Numbered from the stretch's first letter, positions 39,939 through 50,472 are shown. The stretch is DNA of 64,000 bases from Acinetobacter tandoii DSM 14970 = CIP 107469 (GCF_000400735.1 NZ_KE007366.1:310001-374000); one strand, 5' to 3'. Notes: generated from the sequence alone by a model not told the origin. Made by a program: numbers and translations.

Positions 39939-39998
39939 ATTTTGTCTCCTAATACAGTCATCCTGACTGCGGGGTATTCCATTTTTTGGATTATTTCC

Positions 39999-41210
39999 TT
40001 AATCCACATTTTCTATAATCAGTGCGACACCCTGTCCTACGCCAACACACATCGTACAAAGTGCATATTTTCCATTACGGCGCTTAAGTTCTTTCATCGC
40101 AGTAATCACCAAACGTGTTCCGCTCATCCCCAGTGGATGACCCAGTGCAATTGCACCGCCATTTGGGTTGACACGCTGATCATCATCTTGCAAACCGAGT
40201 TCACGCATCACGGCAAGCGATTGCGCTGCAAAGGCTTCATTTAGTTCAATCACATCCATTTGATCGAGGGTTAAGCCTGTTTGCTTCAATACTTTTTGTA
40301 CCGCAGGCACAGGACCAATGCCCATGTATTTGGCTTCAACGCCAGCTTGCGCAATTGCCACCACTTTCGCCAGTGGTTTTAAGCCATGGTTACTTGCAAA
40401 CTCTTGGCTGCCCAATAATACACAAGCCGCGCCATCGTTTACACCTGAGGCGTTGCCCGCAGTCACCGAACCACCTTCTTTACGGAAAGGCGCTTTTAAA
40501 GCTGCCAAGGTCTCAAACGTGGTATCCGCACGTGGATGTTCATCGGTATCAATGGTAATGCTGTTTTTCTTACGGTCTTGAATGGTCACTGGCAAAATTT
40601 CTTCTGCTAGAATGCCATTTTGCTGTGCCACTGTGGTTTTTTGCTGACTGCGGTAAGCAAATAAGTCTTGATCATCACGGCTAATTTGATACTTTTCCGC
40701 CACATGTTCAGCCGTTTCAGGCATGCTATCCACGCCAAAATTCGCTTTAAATTTTGGATTGATAAAACGCCAGCCAATGGTGGTATCGAATATTTCAGGG
40801 GTACGGCTAAAAGCTGTGGTTGCTTTAGATTGTACAAACGGTGCGCGGCTCATCGACTCCACACCACCAGCCAATACAAACTGGACTTCACCCGATTTAA
40901 TCGCACGTGCCGCCAGTCCTACCGCATCTAAACCAGAGGCACATAAACGGTTTACGGTAATGGCTGGAACTGAATCGGGTAAACCAGCCAATAAGGATGC
41001 CATACGTGCGACATTACGGTTGTCTTCACCTGCTTGGTTGGCACAACCTAAAATCACCTCATCCAGTTCATTCCAAGGCAAATGTGGATGCTGATTTTTC
41101 AAATATTGAATCGGCAAGGCAGCCAAATCATCGGCACGAATGCCACTTAAACCACCAGCATAGCGACCAATCGGTGTACGAATACCATCTAAAATATAAA
41201 CTTGTTCCAT
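39999..41210 (-). CDS. paaJ: 3-oxoadipyl-CoA / 3-oxo-5,6-dehydrosuberyl-CoA thiolase PaaJ
   Basis: A 403-residue thiolase. It catalyses the two CoA-dependent cleavages at the end of the phenylacetate pathway, giving acetyl-CoA and succinyl-CoA. The nucleophile Cys is in RLCASGLDAV; the ALGHPLGMSGTR His and the C-terminal CTMCVGVGQG Cys complete the active site. AGGAAGA supports the ATG at 41210; an upstream TTG overlaps paaH. It closely resembles PcaF of the beta-ketoadipate pathway, but the operon places it as PaaJ. Confidence 0.93.
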   Translation of the reverse strand: MEQVYILDGIRTPIGRYAGGLSGIRADDLAALPIQYLKNQHPHLPWNELDEVILGCANQAGEDNRNVARMASLLAGLPDSVPAITVNRLCASGLDAVGLAARAIKSGEVQFVLAGGVESMSRAPFVQSKATTAFSRTPEIFDTTIGWRFINPKFKANFGVDSMPETAEHVAEKYQISRDDQDLFAYRSQQKTTVAQQNGILAEEILPVTIQDRKKNSITIDTDEHPRADTTFETLAALKAPFRKEGGSVTAGNASGVNDGAACVLLGSQEFASNHGLKPLAKVVAIAQAGVEAKYMGIGPVPAVQKVLKQTGLTLDQMDVIELNEAFAAQSLAVMRELGLQDDDQRVNPNGGAIALGHPLGMSGTRLVITAMKELKRRNGKYALCTMCVGVGQGVALIIENVD

Positions 41211-41223
41211 TTGTCTTCTTCCT

Positions 41224-42780
41224 TTAGCCAGCAATAAGAAATTGTTGTGATTGCGGGCTGTTTTGCACCTGTCCTCGTGCAGTTTTCTTCGCTAAATATA
41301 TACTTGGTCTGTAGCGTTCTTCACCATAAATACGATACAGATTTTTTAGAATTTTTAAAATAGTGTTATATCCTATTTTTTCTGCCCACTGAAATGGACC
41401 TTGCGGATAGTTCACACCATATTTCATTGCATAATCAATATCTTGTTCAGATGCAATACCATGTAAAACCGCTTCACATGCTTCATTCACCAACATGGAA
41501 ATAGTTCGTAACACATAAAGTCCTGCATGATCCTGTGTCCAAAGTGGTATCACATCCATACCAATGAACAAAATATCAACAACAGACTGATCAACTTCCG
41601 AACATGCCACTGAAGCTACAACAGGAATCGCCTTGGCTTGCGCCCAATCTGCATGCCAATCCATCAACATGACTTTTTGATTTGCATAATCCAGATCGAC
41701 CGACTCGCCCAATGAAAGACGGATTGAAACTTCACCGACTAGGATTTCATCCTGTGCGCCTTCTACAAACTTCACTTCAAGGTGCGAAGCATGTGCCAAA
41801 CGTTGAATTAAACCAGACGAATGCTTCCAATCACCTTTCACGGTAATCGCTAATTTCTCAACAGATTTGGCATAACGAACTGGCAATTCAAACTGTAGTG
41901 TTGGCGTTGCTTGCGCATAATCGTAAAAACCCTGTTTGGTTTTACGACCGAAACAGCCTGCATCCACCAATTCTTTTTGAATCAACGAGGGACGATAACG
42001 TGGTTCATAAAAGAATTCTTGATAGACACTTTGCGTGACTGAAAAATTCACATCCTGACCAATCAAATCAGTCAATTCACACGGTCCCATGGCAAAACGA
42101 CCACATTCACGCAGAATAAAATCGAGTTCTTCAGGGCGTGTCACATTTTCCTGTAGCGCACGGAAAGCTTCCGCATAATAAGGACGCGCCACACGATTGA
42201 CGATGAAACCCGGGGTGGATTTTGCCAATACAGGCACTTTTTTCCATGACTTCATTAATTCCAACAAAGCATCTGCAATTGCGACTGAACTTTTTAAGCC
42301 ACGGATAATTTCCACCAATTTCATTACAGGTGCCGGGTTAAAGAAATGCAAACCCACTACACGCTCTGGATGTGGAATCGCAGCAGCAATGGCTGTAATT
42401 GAAATTGAAGAAGTATTCGATGCAAAAATCGTATTTTCAGAACACACCGCAGCCAACTGCTGGAAAAGACTTTGTTTCACTTCTTTTTTTTCAACAATCG
42501 CTTCAATAATCAGTTGCGCAGATGCTAACTTTGGCAATTCCTGTGCAATGCTTAAATTAGCAAAGGTACTGTCATACAGCTCCTGCGTCATTTTTCCCGC
42601 TTGCACGCGCTTTGTGAGTTGTGCAGCAAGTTGCTGTAACGCAGCTTCAGTTTTTGTCGCATCTACATCATACACAAAGGTTGGATGTCCATGCATCGCA
42701 GCCAATTGGGCGATACCAATTCCCATGGTACCTGCACCAATTACAGCGACAGGTGCCTGCTGTAAATTGATCTTATCCAT
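41224..42780 (-). CDS. paaH: 3-hydroxyacyl-CoA dehydrogenase PaaH
   Basis: A 518-residue NAD-dependent 3-hydroxyadipyl-CoA dehydrogenase. The Rossmann motif GAGTMGIGIAQ is at residues 15-25. The dehydrogenase catalytic segment GLHFFNPAPVMKLVEII follows, then a C-terminal domain duplicated relative to short HADs (CHAD domains, GRFAMGPCELTDLIG and ALKY...MKYGVNYPQGPF-type block). It lies 13 bases ahead of paaJ and 3 bases behind paaG. AAGG is upstream of the ATG. Confidence 0.94.
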   Translation of the reverse strand: MDKINLQQAPVAVIGAGTMGIGIAQLAAMHGHPTFVYDVDATKTEAALQQLAAQLTKRVQAGKMTQELYDSTFANLSIAQELPKLASAQLIIEAIVEKKEVKQSLFQQLAAVCSENTIFASNTSSISITAIAAAIPHPERVVGLHFFNPAPVMKLVEIIRGLKSSVAIADALLELMKSWKKVPVLAKSTPGFIVNRVARPYYAEAFRALQENVTRPEELDFILRECGRFAMGPCELTDLIGQDVNFSVTQSVYQEFFYEPRYRPSLIQKELVDAGCFGRKTKQGFYDYAQATPTLQFELPVRYAKSVEKLAITVKGDWKHSSGLIQRLAHASHLEVKFVEGAQDEILVGEVSIRLSLGESVDLDYANQKVMLMDWHADWAQAKAIPVVASVACSEVDQSVVDILFIGMDVIPLWTQDHAGLYVLRTISMLVNEACEAVLHGIASEQDIDYAMKYGVNYPQGPFQWAEKIGYNTILKILKNLYRIYGEERYRPSIYLAKKTARGQVQNSPQSQQFLIAG

Positions 42781-42783
42781 GTT

Positions 42784-43575
42784 TTAGCAACCTTTATATT
42801 CTGGAGTACGCTTTTGCATAAATGCTTGTACGCCTTCGCGGTAATCACTTGAACGACCTGCCAAACGCTGTAAATCACGTTCTAGAATCAACTGATCATC
42901 TAAATTATTGTGAGCAGCGGCATGAATAGCTTTCTTAATTAGGGATAAACCATAGGTTGGTTGTTTCGCCAAATGTTCAGCCAGTTTTTGTGATTCTGCT
43001 TTCAAGGCATCATCTTCAACCACTTGCCAAATCATACCCAATTGCACCGCTTGTTCTGCTGGAATTTTATCGCCCAACATGGCTAAGCCCATTGCCTGCG
43101 CACGACCCACCAAACGTGGCAGGAACCATGTTCCACCAGAATCTGGAACCAAACCTAAGCGACAAAACGCTTGGATAAATGACGCTGATTTTGCAGCAAC
43201 CACCAAGTCACATGCCAAAGCAATGTTGGCACCCGCACCTGCTGCAACGCCATTCACGGCACAGATCACAGGTTTAGGCATTTCAGTAATCAGTTTGATC
43301 AGCGGGTTGTAATATTTTTCAATCGACAAGCCTAAATCGGGTGCATCTGCATTTGGATCCACCACACGGTCATTTAAGTCCTGACCTGCACAGAAACCAC
43401 GTCCTTCTGCCGAAATTACCACTGCACGAATATTGCTGTCTTTAGACCATGCTTTGAGTACGCTCGATACTTCTTTGTGCATGGTTTCATTAAAGCTGTT
43501 GAGCTGCTGTGGACGGTTAAAAGTGAGATAGCCCACTGCATTTTTTTCTTCAACAATTACGGTTTGGTATTCCAT
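42784..43575 (-). CDS. paaG: PaaG, ring-epoxide isomerase (enoyl-CoA hydratase family)
   Basis: A 263-residue crotonase. It isomerises the 1,2-epoxide of phenylacetyl-CoA to oxepin-CoA. The oxyanion-hole segments EGRGFCAGQDL and GVAAGAGANIALACDLV are intact. Its start ATG overlaps the paaF stop by one base (TAATG), so the two are translationally coupled. Assignment as PaaG rather than PaaF follows operon order and the Asp-containing active-site segment DSGGTWFLPRLVG. Confidence 0.92.
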   Translation of the reverse strand: MEYQTVIVEEKNAVGYLTFNRPQQLNSFNETMHKEVSSVLKAWSKDSNIRAVVISAEGRGFCAGQDLNDRVVDPNADAPDLGLSIEKYYNPLIKLITEMPKPVICAVNGVAAGAGANIALACDLVVAAKSASFIQAFCRLGLVPDSGGTWFLPRLVGRAQAMGLAMLGDKIPAEQAVQLGMIWQVVEDDALKAESQKLAEHLAKQPTYGLSLIKKAIHAAAHNNLDDQLILERDLQRLAGRSSDYREGVQAFMQKRTPEYKGC

Positions 43576-44345
43576 TACACACCTCTAAATTCTGGTTTTC
43601 TTTTCTCTAAAAATGCATTGATGCCTTCTTGGCGGTCTTGAGTTGCTGCCAACCAAACGAAATGCTGACGTTCTAGCTTTAAACCTTGGCTTAAGGTCAC
43701 TTCATGAATCGATTTCAATGATTGCTTGATGACACGAATCGCCAATGGTGCCTGTTTGGCAATTTTTTCTGCCAATTCCACCGCATATTGCACGGTTAAA
43801 CCGACTGGACATACTTGGCTGGTAATGCCATGTTGCAAAGCGGTTTGCGCAGAAATCATTTCACCTGTCATTGCCCAGCGCATGGTGAGTTGCTGCCCGA
43901 CCAAACGGGCTAAACGCTGCGTACCGCCTGCGCCTGGCAACATGCCGAGTCCAATTTCTGGCAAAGCAAATTGTGCATTTTCACCCGCAAGCACGATGTC
44001 GCCATGCAGTGCCAATTCAAAGCCCGCACCAAAGGCATAGCCGTTGATGGCCATAATCAAGGGTTTAGAAAATTCATCGATGCGTTTCCACAACTGTGGA
44101 CGCAAATCTTGCTGAATACTGACCACATCCAACTTAGACAACTCATTTAGGTCTGCACCTGCGGCAAAACATTGTGAATTACCTGTAATCACCACCGCTT
44201 TGACCGATGAATCTGCTTCTAGCTGTTGTAGATAATCGGTAATTTCTTGCAAGGTGGCATTGTTTAAGGCATTGCGTTTTTCAGGTCGATTCAGTTCAAT
44301 CAGGATTACGCCCGATTTTGGAGAACTGGTTTTAATGTATTCCAT
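43575..44345 (-). CDS. paaF: PaaF, 2,3-dehydroadipyl-CoA hydratase
   Basis: A 256-residue enoyl-CoA hydratase. Crotonase motifs NSQCFAAGADLNEL and GYAFGAGFELALHGDIV carry the oxyanion hole; LPEIGLGMLPGAGGTQRL contains the catalytic Glu-type residues typical of true hydratases. AAGGAGCGG precedes the ATG. It follows paaE by 21 bases. Confidence 0.93.
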   Translation of the reverse strand: MEYIKTSSPKSGVILIELNRPEKRNALNNATLQEITDYLQQLEADSSVKAVVITGNSQCFAAGADLNELSKLDVVSIQQDLRPQLWKRIDEFSKPLIMAINGYAFGAGFELALHGDIVLAGENAQFALPEIGLGMLPGAGGTQRLARLVGQQLTMRWAMTGEMISAQTALQHGITSQVCPVGLTVQYAVELAEKIAKQAPLAIRVIKQSLKSIHEVTLSQGLKLERQHFVWLAATQDRQEGINAFLEKRKPEFRGV

Positions 44346-44366
44346 CTTACCGCTCCTTGTTCAGGC

Positions 44367-45425
44367 TTATTCGTCAAAGCTCAAACGAACATTGGCTGAA
44401 GTTGGCAATGCCTGACAGCTCAACACATAACCTTTTTCCACTTCATCTTGTTCAAGGCTATAGTTGATCGCCATTTCGACCTGACCTTCTAGCACCTTAC
44501 ATTTACAGGTTGCACAAACACCGCCTTTACATGCATATGGCAAGTCCGCACCTGCACGCAGCGCTGCATCTAAAATGCTGTCATCTTGTTTAGACACTTC
44601 AATGATCAGTTCACGACCATCGAGAATAATGTTGACCTTTTCTTCGCTACGGCTTTCGATTTGCTGTGCCGTTGCGCGTGGCGCTGTGCCCGTATTAAAG
44701 CGTTCGGTGTGAATTTTGCTGCGCTCAATACCAAATGTTGGCAGTACTGTTTCTACAGCGGTCATCATTTCTTCTGGACCACAAGCAAAGCAATGATCCG
44801 TGTCAGCATTAATCAATTCAGCTTTGATGAGTTGCTGTAATTTTTCTGCATCAATACGACCATTGAAAATTTCACTGTCGTTCATTTCACGAGAAAAGAT
44901 ATTGATCAGTTGCAAACGCTCTTTAAAACGGTCTTTCAAATCCATGATTTGTTCTGCAAACATGGTTTGTTTCCAAGAACGGTTGCCATACACCAAAGTA
45001 AACTGTGCATCTGCTTGGCGGTTTAAGACCGATTTCACAATCGATAAGATTGGGGTAATGCCGCTGCCCGCAGCAAAACCAAGATAGTTTTGACCACCGA
45101 CTTTCGCGGCTTTCTGGAAGAACACGCCTTGTGGTGGCATCACTTCAAGCACATCGCCTGCTTTTAAGTGATCATTCGCCCACGTTGAAAATTGACCCTG
45201 ATCAATTTTCTTAATCGCAATGCTCATGTCTTCTGCCACATCACTACAAATGGAGTAGCAACGACGCAATTCACCTTCATCCGTCATATGACGAATGGTT
45301 AAGTGTTGTCCTGGTTGATAATCAAATGCAGCGAACTGCTCAGGTGCCAAATCAAATGAAATGCAAATCGCCTGTTCAGTTTGTGGCTGAATGGATTTAA
45401 TCGTTAATGGTACAAATTGGCTCAT
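44367..45425 (-). CDS. paaE: PaaE, reductase component of phenylacetyl-CoA epoxidase
   Basis: A 352-residue oxidoreductase: FAD-binding domain (RCYSICS region), NAD(P)-binding domain (GITPILSIVKSVL), and a C-terminal plant-type ferredoxin with CKGGVCATCKC binding a 2Fe-2S cluster. It passes electrons from NADPH to the PaaABCD oxygenase. Length equals E. coli PaaE. AGGGA is upstream of the ATG. Confidence 0.95.
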   Translation of the reverse strand: MSQFVPLTIKSIQPQTEQAICISFDLAPEQFAAFDYQPGQHLTIRHMTDEGELRRCYSICSDVAEDMSIAIKKIDQGQFSTWANDHLKAGDVLEVMPPQGVFFQKAAKVGGQNYLGFAAGSGITPILSIVKSVLNRQADAQFTLVYGNRSWKQTMFAEQIMDLKDRFKERLQLINIFSREMNDSEIFNGRIDAEKLQQLIKAELINADTDHCFACGPEEMMTAVETVLPTFGIERSKIHTERFNTGTAPRATAQQIESRSEEKVNIILDGRELIIEVSKQDDSILDAALRAGADLPYACKGGVCATCKCKVLEGQVEMAINYSLEQDEVEKGYVLSCQALPTSANVRLSFDE

Positions 45426-45493
45426 CTAAAATTCCCTCTTTCTTTTCGATTTTTTCAATGTGTGAGACATGGGTTCTTTGCAAATGTCCTGAA

Positions 45494-45994
45494 TTAAATG
45501 CACTTGAAATAATCGAAAGGTTCTAAGCAGTCTTGGCAACGATATAAGGCTTTACATGCTGTCGAACTGAATTCACTTAATAATTTGGTGTGCTGACTAT
45601 GGCAGCGCGGACATTGAATGCCATCGGTCAAAGCGACATGCGTACCACAACTGTGAGAATTACCCTGCGGCGGCGCAATGCCATATTGCTGCAATTTTTC
45701 TTTACCCGCTTCACTCATCCAATCCGTGGTCCAAACTTCAGAAAGATCCACCACCACTTTTACTGGGGTCAAACCTTTGGCTGCAAAAGCTTGGGTAATA
45801 TCTGCCGTTAAAACATCTGTCGCAGGGCAACCGCTATAGGTGGGCGTGAGTCGCACGACAATTTCATTCTGCGCGTTGAGTTCAACACCACGAATCATGC
45901 CTAAGTCGAGTACCGACAACACTGGAATTTCAGGATCAGAGACCTGCGCTAACACACTCCAGCATTCATCTGCGACATGTCGAATTAAATTCAT
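45494..45994 (-). CDS. paaD: PaaD, epoxidase assembly factor
   Basis: A 166-residue protein with a MIP18/DUF59-like domain (QVSDPEIPVLSVLDLGMIRG, then PTYSGCPATDVL) and a C-terminal zinc-ribbon-like part with CPRCHSQH and CQDCLEPF. It is required for the epoxidase, probably for metal or Fe-S maturation. The ATG at 45994 is chosen since AGGGAG lies eight bases before it; the GTG at 46003 overlaps that site. Confidence 0.92.
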   Translation of the reverse strand: MNLIRHVADECWSVLAQVSDPEIPVLSVLDLGMIRGVELNAQNEIVVRLTPTYSGCPATDVLTADITQAFAAKGLTPVKVVVDLSEVWTTDWMSEAGKEKLQQYGIAPPQGNSHSCGTHVALTDGIQCPRCHSQHTKLLSEFSSTACKALYRCQDCLEPFDYFKCI

Positions 45995-46019
45995 ACGACT
46001 CACTCCCTGTGATTTCGTT

Positions 46020-46775
46020 TTACCAAGCCATATTTGGATATGAACGTTGTATGTATTGCATTTCTGCGAGGATGTAACCTAAATGTTCCGTGTGCAGTCC
46101 TTGTTTTGCACCACTTCGATAGGCACCAGTCTCTGGAAGGCTGAGTTGCATACGGGCCAATTCTGACTGCACTGTCTCAAGCCATTGATCTTTTAAAATC
46201 TGAAGATTTGGAATTAAACCCGCATCCACCAACTGTATTTCATCAGCGCTGAGTTGGAACAATTCTTGAGTAAACCGCCATAACTGGTTTAAACCATTTT
46301 GAGTTTTTTCATGTGCTTCTACCGTACCTAAACTCAAGCGCTCCATCCATGTGGTCGAGAAGCGCAAGTGGTATTTCACTTCTTTCAAAGATTTGAGTGC
46401 AAATGCTGACACATCGGCATGGCTGCTGTTGGTGAGTGCCGCCAACAATAAGGCATGATAGTGATCCATCAACCATTGACGCACGATGGTTTGGGCGAAA
46501 TCACCATTCGGCTGTTCAGCCAACAATAAATTACGGTATTCACGTTCGGTTCTGAAATACGCCAGTTGATCTTCATCACGGCCTAAACCTTCAATCTGAC
46601 CTGCAAGGCTTAAAGCTGTGCGTGCCTGACCCAACAAATCTAGACCAATATTGGCTAAGGCAATGTCCAACTCTAATTCAGGTGCATGTCCGCACCATTC
46701 TGCCAAACGGTGTGACAGGATTAGTTGACTATCGCCCACATGTAACAGGAATTCTGCTAAAACTTGTGTACTCAT
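46020..46775 (-). CDS. paaC: PaaC, structural subunit of phenylacetyl-CoA epoxidase
   Basis: A 251-residue helical ferritin-like protein of the PaaA/PaaC family, non-catalytic. It resembles PaaA in fold but lacks its full di-iron ligand set; the core segments GQARTALSLAGQIEG and DEDQLAYFRTEREYRNLLLAE are visible. It stabilises PaaA. GGGAGAAAA precedes the ATG. Confidence 0.94.
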   Translation of the reverse strand: MSTQVLAEFLLHVGDSQLILSHRLAEWCGHAPELELDIALANIGLDLLGQARTALSLAGQIEGLGRDEDQLAYFRTEREYRNLLLAEQPNGDFAQTIVRQWLMDHYHALLLAALTNSSHADVSAFALKSLKEVKYHLRFSTTWMERLSLGTVEAHEKTQNGLNQLWRFTQELFQLSADEIQLVDAGLIPNLQILKDQWLETVQSELARMQLSLPETGAYRSGAKQGLHTEHLGYILAEMQYIQRSYPNMAW

Positions 46776-46792
46776 CGTTTTTCTCCCTTCCC

Positions 46793-47083
46793 TTACATGT
46801 GCTCAATGCCATCTGGAATGTTGTAAAACGTTGGGTGGCGATAGACCTTATCTAAAGACGGATCAAAAAATTCTGGTTTTTCATCTGGTTGAGAAGAAGT
46901 TATCAGTTCAGATTTCACGACCCAAATGCTGATACCTTCATTGCGACGTGTATACACATCACGTGCATTTTGCAATGCCACTTCATCATCCGATGCACGT
47001 AAGCTGCCCACATGACGATGACTTAAACCTTGTTTGCTGCGAATGAACACTTCGTAAAGTGACCAGTTATTTTTGTTATCCAT
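46793..47083 (-). CDS. paaB: PaaB, small subunit of phenylacetyl-CoA epoxidase
   Basis: A 96-residue protein matching the usual PaaB length of about 95. Conserved blocks LYEVFIRSKQGLSHRHVGSL and FDPSLDKVYRHPTFYNIPDG are visible. It joins PaaAC subcomplexes. The ATG at 47083 is preferred, since GGGAAATAAGG precedes it and it fits the known N-terminus; an in-frame ATG at 47101 would add six residues. Confidence 0.94.
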   Translation of the reverse strand: MDNKNNWSLYEVFIRSKQGLSHRHVGSLRASDDEVALQNARDVYTRRNEGISIWVVKSELITSSQPDEKPEFFDPSLDKVYRHPTFYNIPDGIEHM

Positions 47084-47113
47084 GACCTTATTTCCCTTCA
47101 TCTCTGATCTGAA

Positions 47114-48058
47114 TTAAGCAACTTTCTGTGCTTGCTGCTGTTCTTGCTGTTTCTTGGCATACACTGCGGCAGATTCACGTACCCATGCACCGCCTTCCCA
47201 TGCCTTACGACGTGCTTCAATACGCTCGTGATTACATGGACCTTTACCAGCAATCACGTCAAAGAATTCATTCCAATCCACCTCACCAAATTCGTAATGA
47301 CCAGTGTCTTCGTTGAATTTCAAGTCTGGATCTGGAACGCTTAGACCGAGTTGCAAGACTTGTGGTACGGTGTTGTCGACAAACTTTTGACGCAAAGCAT
47401 CGTTACTGAATAATTTGATTTTCCACTGCATGCTTTGTGCACTATTTGGAGAATTATCATCACTTGGGCCAAACATCATCAGGGCTGGCCACCAGAAACG
47501 ATTCACCGCATCTTGTGCCATTTTCTTTTGTTCTTCAGTGCCATTTGCCAATTGCATCATGGCTTCAAAGCCTTGGCGCTGGTGGAAACTTTCTTCTTTA
47601 CAGATACGCACCATGGCACGCGCATAAGGACCATAAGAGGTACGGCAAAGCGCAACCTGATTCACAATGGCAGCACCATCCACCAACCAGCCAATCGCAG
47701 CCACATCAGCCCACGTTAAAGTTGGGTAGTTAAAAATCGATGAATATTTCATGCGACCTGCGATGAGCTTATCCATCATGTCATCACGGTCAGCACCTAA
47801 AGTTTCTGCGGCACTATAAAGATACAAGGCATGACCTGCTTCATCTTGAACTTTAGCCAACAATACTGCTTTACGTTTTAACGATGGTGCACGTGTAATC
47901 CAGTTGCCTTCTGGCAACATGCCCACAACTTCAGAGTGGCCGTGTTGACCAATTTGGCGAATTAAGGTTTTGCGGTAGGCATCTGGCATCCAATCCTTTG
48001 GCTCAATTGAAATGTCCTTTTCAATGCGCTGATCAAAAGCTTGTTGTTGGTTATTCAT
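47114..48058 (-). CDS. paaA: PaaA, catalytic subunit of phenylacetyl-CoA epoxidase
   Basis: A 314-residue di-iron oxygenase subunit that epoxidises the ring of phenylacetyl-CoA. The segment [19 protein letters not shown] and [18 protein letters not shown] contribute the Glu/His iron ligands (E-x2-H repeats). It is the first gene of the minus-strand operon paaABCDEFGHJK. GAGGGA lies before the ATG at 48058, which excludes the longer upstream frame. Expression is likely under PaaX through the elements at 48103-48139. Confidence 0.96.
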   Translation of the reverse strand: MNNQQQAFDQRIEKDISIEPKDWMPDAYRKTLIRQIGQHGHSEVVGMLPEGNWITRAPSLKRKAVLLAKVQDEAGHALYLYSAAETLGADRDDMMDKLIAGRMKYSSIFNYPTLTWADVAAIGWLVDGAAIVNQVALCRTSYGPYARAMVRICKEESFHQRQGFEAMMQLANGTEEQKKMAQDAVNRFWWPALMMFGPSDDNSPNSAQSMQWKIKLFSNDALRQKFVDNTVPQVLQLGLSVPDPDLKFNEDTGHYEFGEVDWNEFFDVIAGKGPCNHERIEARRKAWEGGAWVRESAAVYAKKQQEQQQAQKVA

Positions 48059-48102
48059 TTTTCCCTCACTTATCCCAAGTGTCGATACAATTAAATTAAA
48101 AC

Positions 48103-48139
48103 GATACACAAATAAAATCAATATTAATTTTTAGGTATC
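48103..48139. promoter_or_regulatory. candidate PaaX operator upstream of paaA
   Basis: CGATACACAA...GTATCA: GATAC at 48103-48107 and its reverse complement GTATC at 48135-48139, 32 bases centre to centre. An extra CGATACA copy lies at 48083. The same element with identical spacing occurs upstream of the MFS gene (50551-50587). The paaA-paaZ gap also has a GTATC at 48298-48302, 18 bases before the paaZ start. Confidence 0.55.
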
Positions 48140-48319
48140 ATTTAATTAAAATTCAAATTTTACCACAAGTTATTGTTTTTATTGTTTTTATTAAATTTTA
48201 TTTTTTGATTTGATTTTTTTACATACGAATTACGATTGACTTTCAGACGTTTTAATACCAAATTATGAAACATCAAAATTAAAAAACAGCTTAAAACGTA
48301 TCATAAAAGGAGTTTTACC

Positions 48320-50428
48320 ATGCTAGAGTTAGAAAACAACTCAGTGGAGCAACACGATACAACTGAAGAGCACCAAGCTCAGACCCTTAAAACCCTGAGT
48401 TCTTTGGTGTGTGGACAGGAATATTCTTCGCAGGCGGAATTACGTACGGTTTATCATGCCATTACAGGTGAAGCGATTTATCAAGTGAGTAGCCATGGCA
48501 TTAGCACCAAAGCCATTGTGGATTATGCGAAAAAGCAAGGTGCAGCCATTGCGACGTGGACTTTCCACCAACGTGCCAATGCCCTGAAACAAGTCGCACA
48601 ATATTTATTAGAGCGTAAAGAACACTATTACGAACTCGCCAAAGCAACGGGCTGTACCCGTAAAGATGTATGGATTGATGTTGAAGGTGGGATTGGAACT
48701 TTATTTGCTTACTCTAGCCTTGTGCGTCGTGAACTGAGTGATGAAACCGCGCTAGTAGAAGATGCATGGATTCCATTGTCTAAACACGGCAATTTTGGTG
48801 CTAAACATATTCTGACCTCTAAAGCGGGTGTGGCATTACATATTGATGCCTTCAACTTCCCAATCTGGGGTATGCTAGAAAAAATTGCACCGACGCTTTT
48901 AGCAGGTGTGCCATGTATTGTGAAACCTGCAACCGAAGGTGCTGAACTTACCCATGCGGTGGTGAAAGATATCTTGGCAAGCGGCTTCCTACCAGCAGGT
49001 TCACTGCAACTCATCTGCGGTCAAATTTATGATTTAATTGAACATTTAAACCCACAAGATACCGTTACGTTCACAGGTTCCGCAGCCACAGGGCAAAGCC
49101 TGCGCGCGAATCCTCACCTAAACCAATACTCAATTCCATTTTGTATGGAAGCAGACTCAGTCAACAGTGCAATTTTGACTGAACACGCCAATGATGAAAC
49201 CATCGATTTATTTGTCCGTGAAGTTTTCCGCGAAATGACCACCAAAGCAGGACAAAAATGTACCGCGATCCGTCGTGCCTTTGTTCCAGCGGCATTGCTC
49301 GAAACCGTGCAAACACGTTTAGTGGCAAAACTACAAAAAGTTGTAGTCGGCGACCCTGAAATTGAAGGCGTGACTATGGGTGCCTTGGCCAGTGTGAAAC
49401 AAAAATTCAGTGTTGCTGAAAAAGTGGAACAACTTAGCGAAGATGCCAAAATTGTGCTTGGTGGACACTTGCGCCAAGACTTCGAAATTCAAGCAAAAAA
49501 TCCTGAAAAAGGCGCATTTTACCCACCAACTTTGCTTGTTTGTGAGCAACCAACTGAAGCCAAGCATATTCACGAAGTAGAAGCCTTTGGTCCAGTTTCT
49601 ACTTTGATGCCGTATCAAAATCTGGCTGAATTGGCAGATCTAGTGGCGCGTGGTGAAGGCAGCTTGGTGGCTTCTGTGGTGCGTAATGTCGATGAGAACA
49701 TTGAAGCACTGATTACTAAAATTGCACCTTGGCATGGTCGCGTACATATTCTGGATGCGGAAAGCGCGAAAGAAAGTACAGGCCATGGTTCTCCACTTCC
49801 GTATTTGGTGCATGGTGGTCCAGGTCGTGCGGGTGGCGGTGAAGAACTCGGTGGTTTACGTGCGGTGAAACACTATATGCAACGTACCGCTTTGCAAGGT
49901 TCACCAAATGCCATGACCCAAGTTGGTCATAGCTGGACAGCAGGTGCACAAGTGTTTGAAGACCGCGTACACCCATTCAAAAAAGACTTTGATGAACTCC
50001 GCGTGGGTGAACGTTTACTTACAGCACGTCGTACTGTGACCGAAGCAGACATTGTGAATTTTGCCTGCCTAAGTGGCGACCACTTCTATGCACACATGGA
50101 TAAGATTGCAGCGGCAGATTCTCTGTTTGGTGATCGCGTGGCACATGGTTATTTCATTGTCTCTGCCGCTGCTGGTCTGTTTGTAGATGCAGCAGCAGGT
50201 CCAGTCATTGCCAATTATGGTATGGATAACCTGCGTTTTGTAGAACCCGTAAAAATTGGCGATACCATTCAAGTCGAATTGACCTGTAAGCAAAAAACAC
50301 CAAAACCACAACGTGATCCAGAGCAAAAACCGCATGGTGTGGTGGTTTGGGACATTAAAGTCAAGAACCAACGTAATGAATTGGTGGCAACCTATGACAT
50401 TTTGACCTTGGTTGAACGGGCGGCCTAA
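48320..50428 (+). CDS. paaZ: PaaZ, oxepin-CoA hydrolase / 3-oxo-5,6-dehydrosuberyl-CoA semialdehyde dehydrogenase
   Basis: A 702-residue fusion. The N-terminal aldehyde dehydrogenase (about 30-540) shows the [15 protein letters not shown] and [11 protein letters not shown] catalytic region with Cys, and the C-terminal MaoC-like hydratase (about 555-700) shows [13 protein letters not shown]. It opens the oxepin ring and oxidises the resulting aldehyde. AAAGGAG precedes the ATG. It runs divergently from paaA, as in other bacteria. About 20 residues longer at the N-terminus than E. coli PaaZ, with an acidic, Gln-rich tail. Confidence 0.95.
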   Translation: MLELENNSVEQHDTTEEHQAQTLKTLSSLVCGQEYSSQAELRTVYHAITGEAIYQVSSHGISTKAIVDYAKKQGAAIATWTFHQRANALKQVAQYLLERKEHYYELAKATGCTRKDVWIDVEGGIGTLFAYSSLVRRELSDETALVEDAWIPLSKHGNFGAKHILTSKAGVALHIDAFNFPIWGMLEKIAPTLLAGVPCIVKPATEGAELTHAVVKDILASGFLPAGSLQLICGQIYDLIEHLNPQDTVTFTGSAATGQSLRANPHLNQYSIPFCMEADSVNSAILTEHANDETIDLFVREVFREMTTKAGQKCTAIRRAFVPAALLETVQTRLVAKLQKVVVGDPEIEGVTMGALASVKQKFSVAEKVEQLSEDAKIVLGGHLRQDFEIQAKNPEKGAFYPPTLLVCEQPTEAKHIHEVEAFGPVSTLMPYQNLAELADLVARGEGSLVASVVRNVDENIEALITKIAPWHGRVHILDAESAKESTGHGSPLPYLVHGGPGRAGGGEELGGLRAVKHYMQRTALQGSPNAMTQVGHSWTAGAQVFEDRVHPFKKDFDELRVGERLLTARRTVTEADIVNFACLSGDHFYAHMDKIAAADSLFGDRVAHGYFIVSAAAGLFVDAAAGPVIANYGMDNLRFVEPVKIGDTIQVELTCKQKTPKPQRDPEQKPHGVVVWDIKVKNQRNELVATYDILTLVERAA

Positions 50429-50443
50429 GTCTGACATATAACG

Positions 50444-50472
50444 AAAGAGAATCACATGATTCTCTTTTTTTT
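50444..50472 (+). terminator. rho-independent terminator of paaZ
   Basis: Perfect 9-bp stem AGAGAATCA/TGATTCTCT with a CA loop and an eight-T run. Confidence 0.93.

Noticed and set aside
42197..42787. A 196-residue plus-strand frame opposite paaH
   Set aside because: It is antisense to an intact, strongly conserved gene, has no ribosome site and reads like the mirror of a Rossmann-fold coding sequence.
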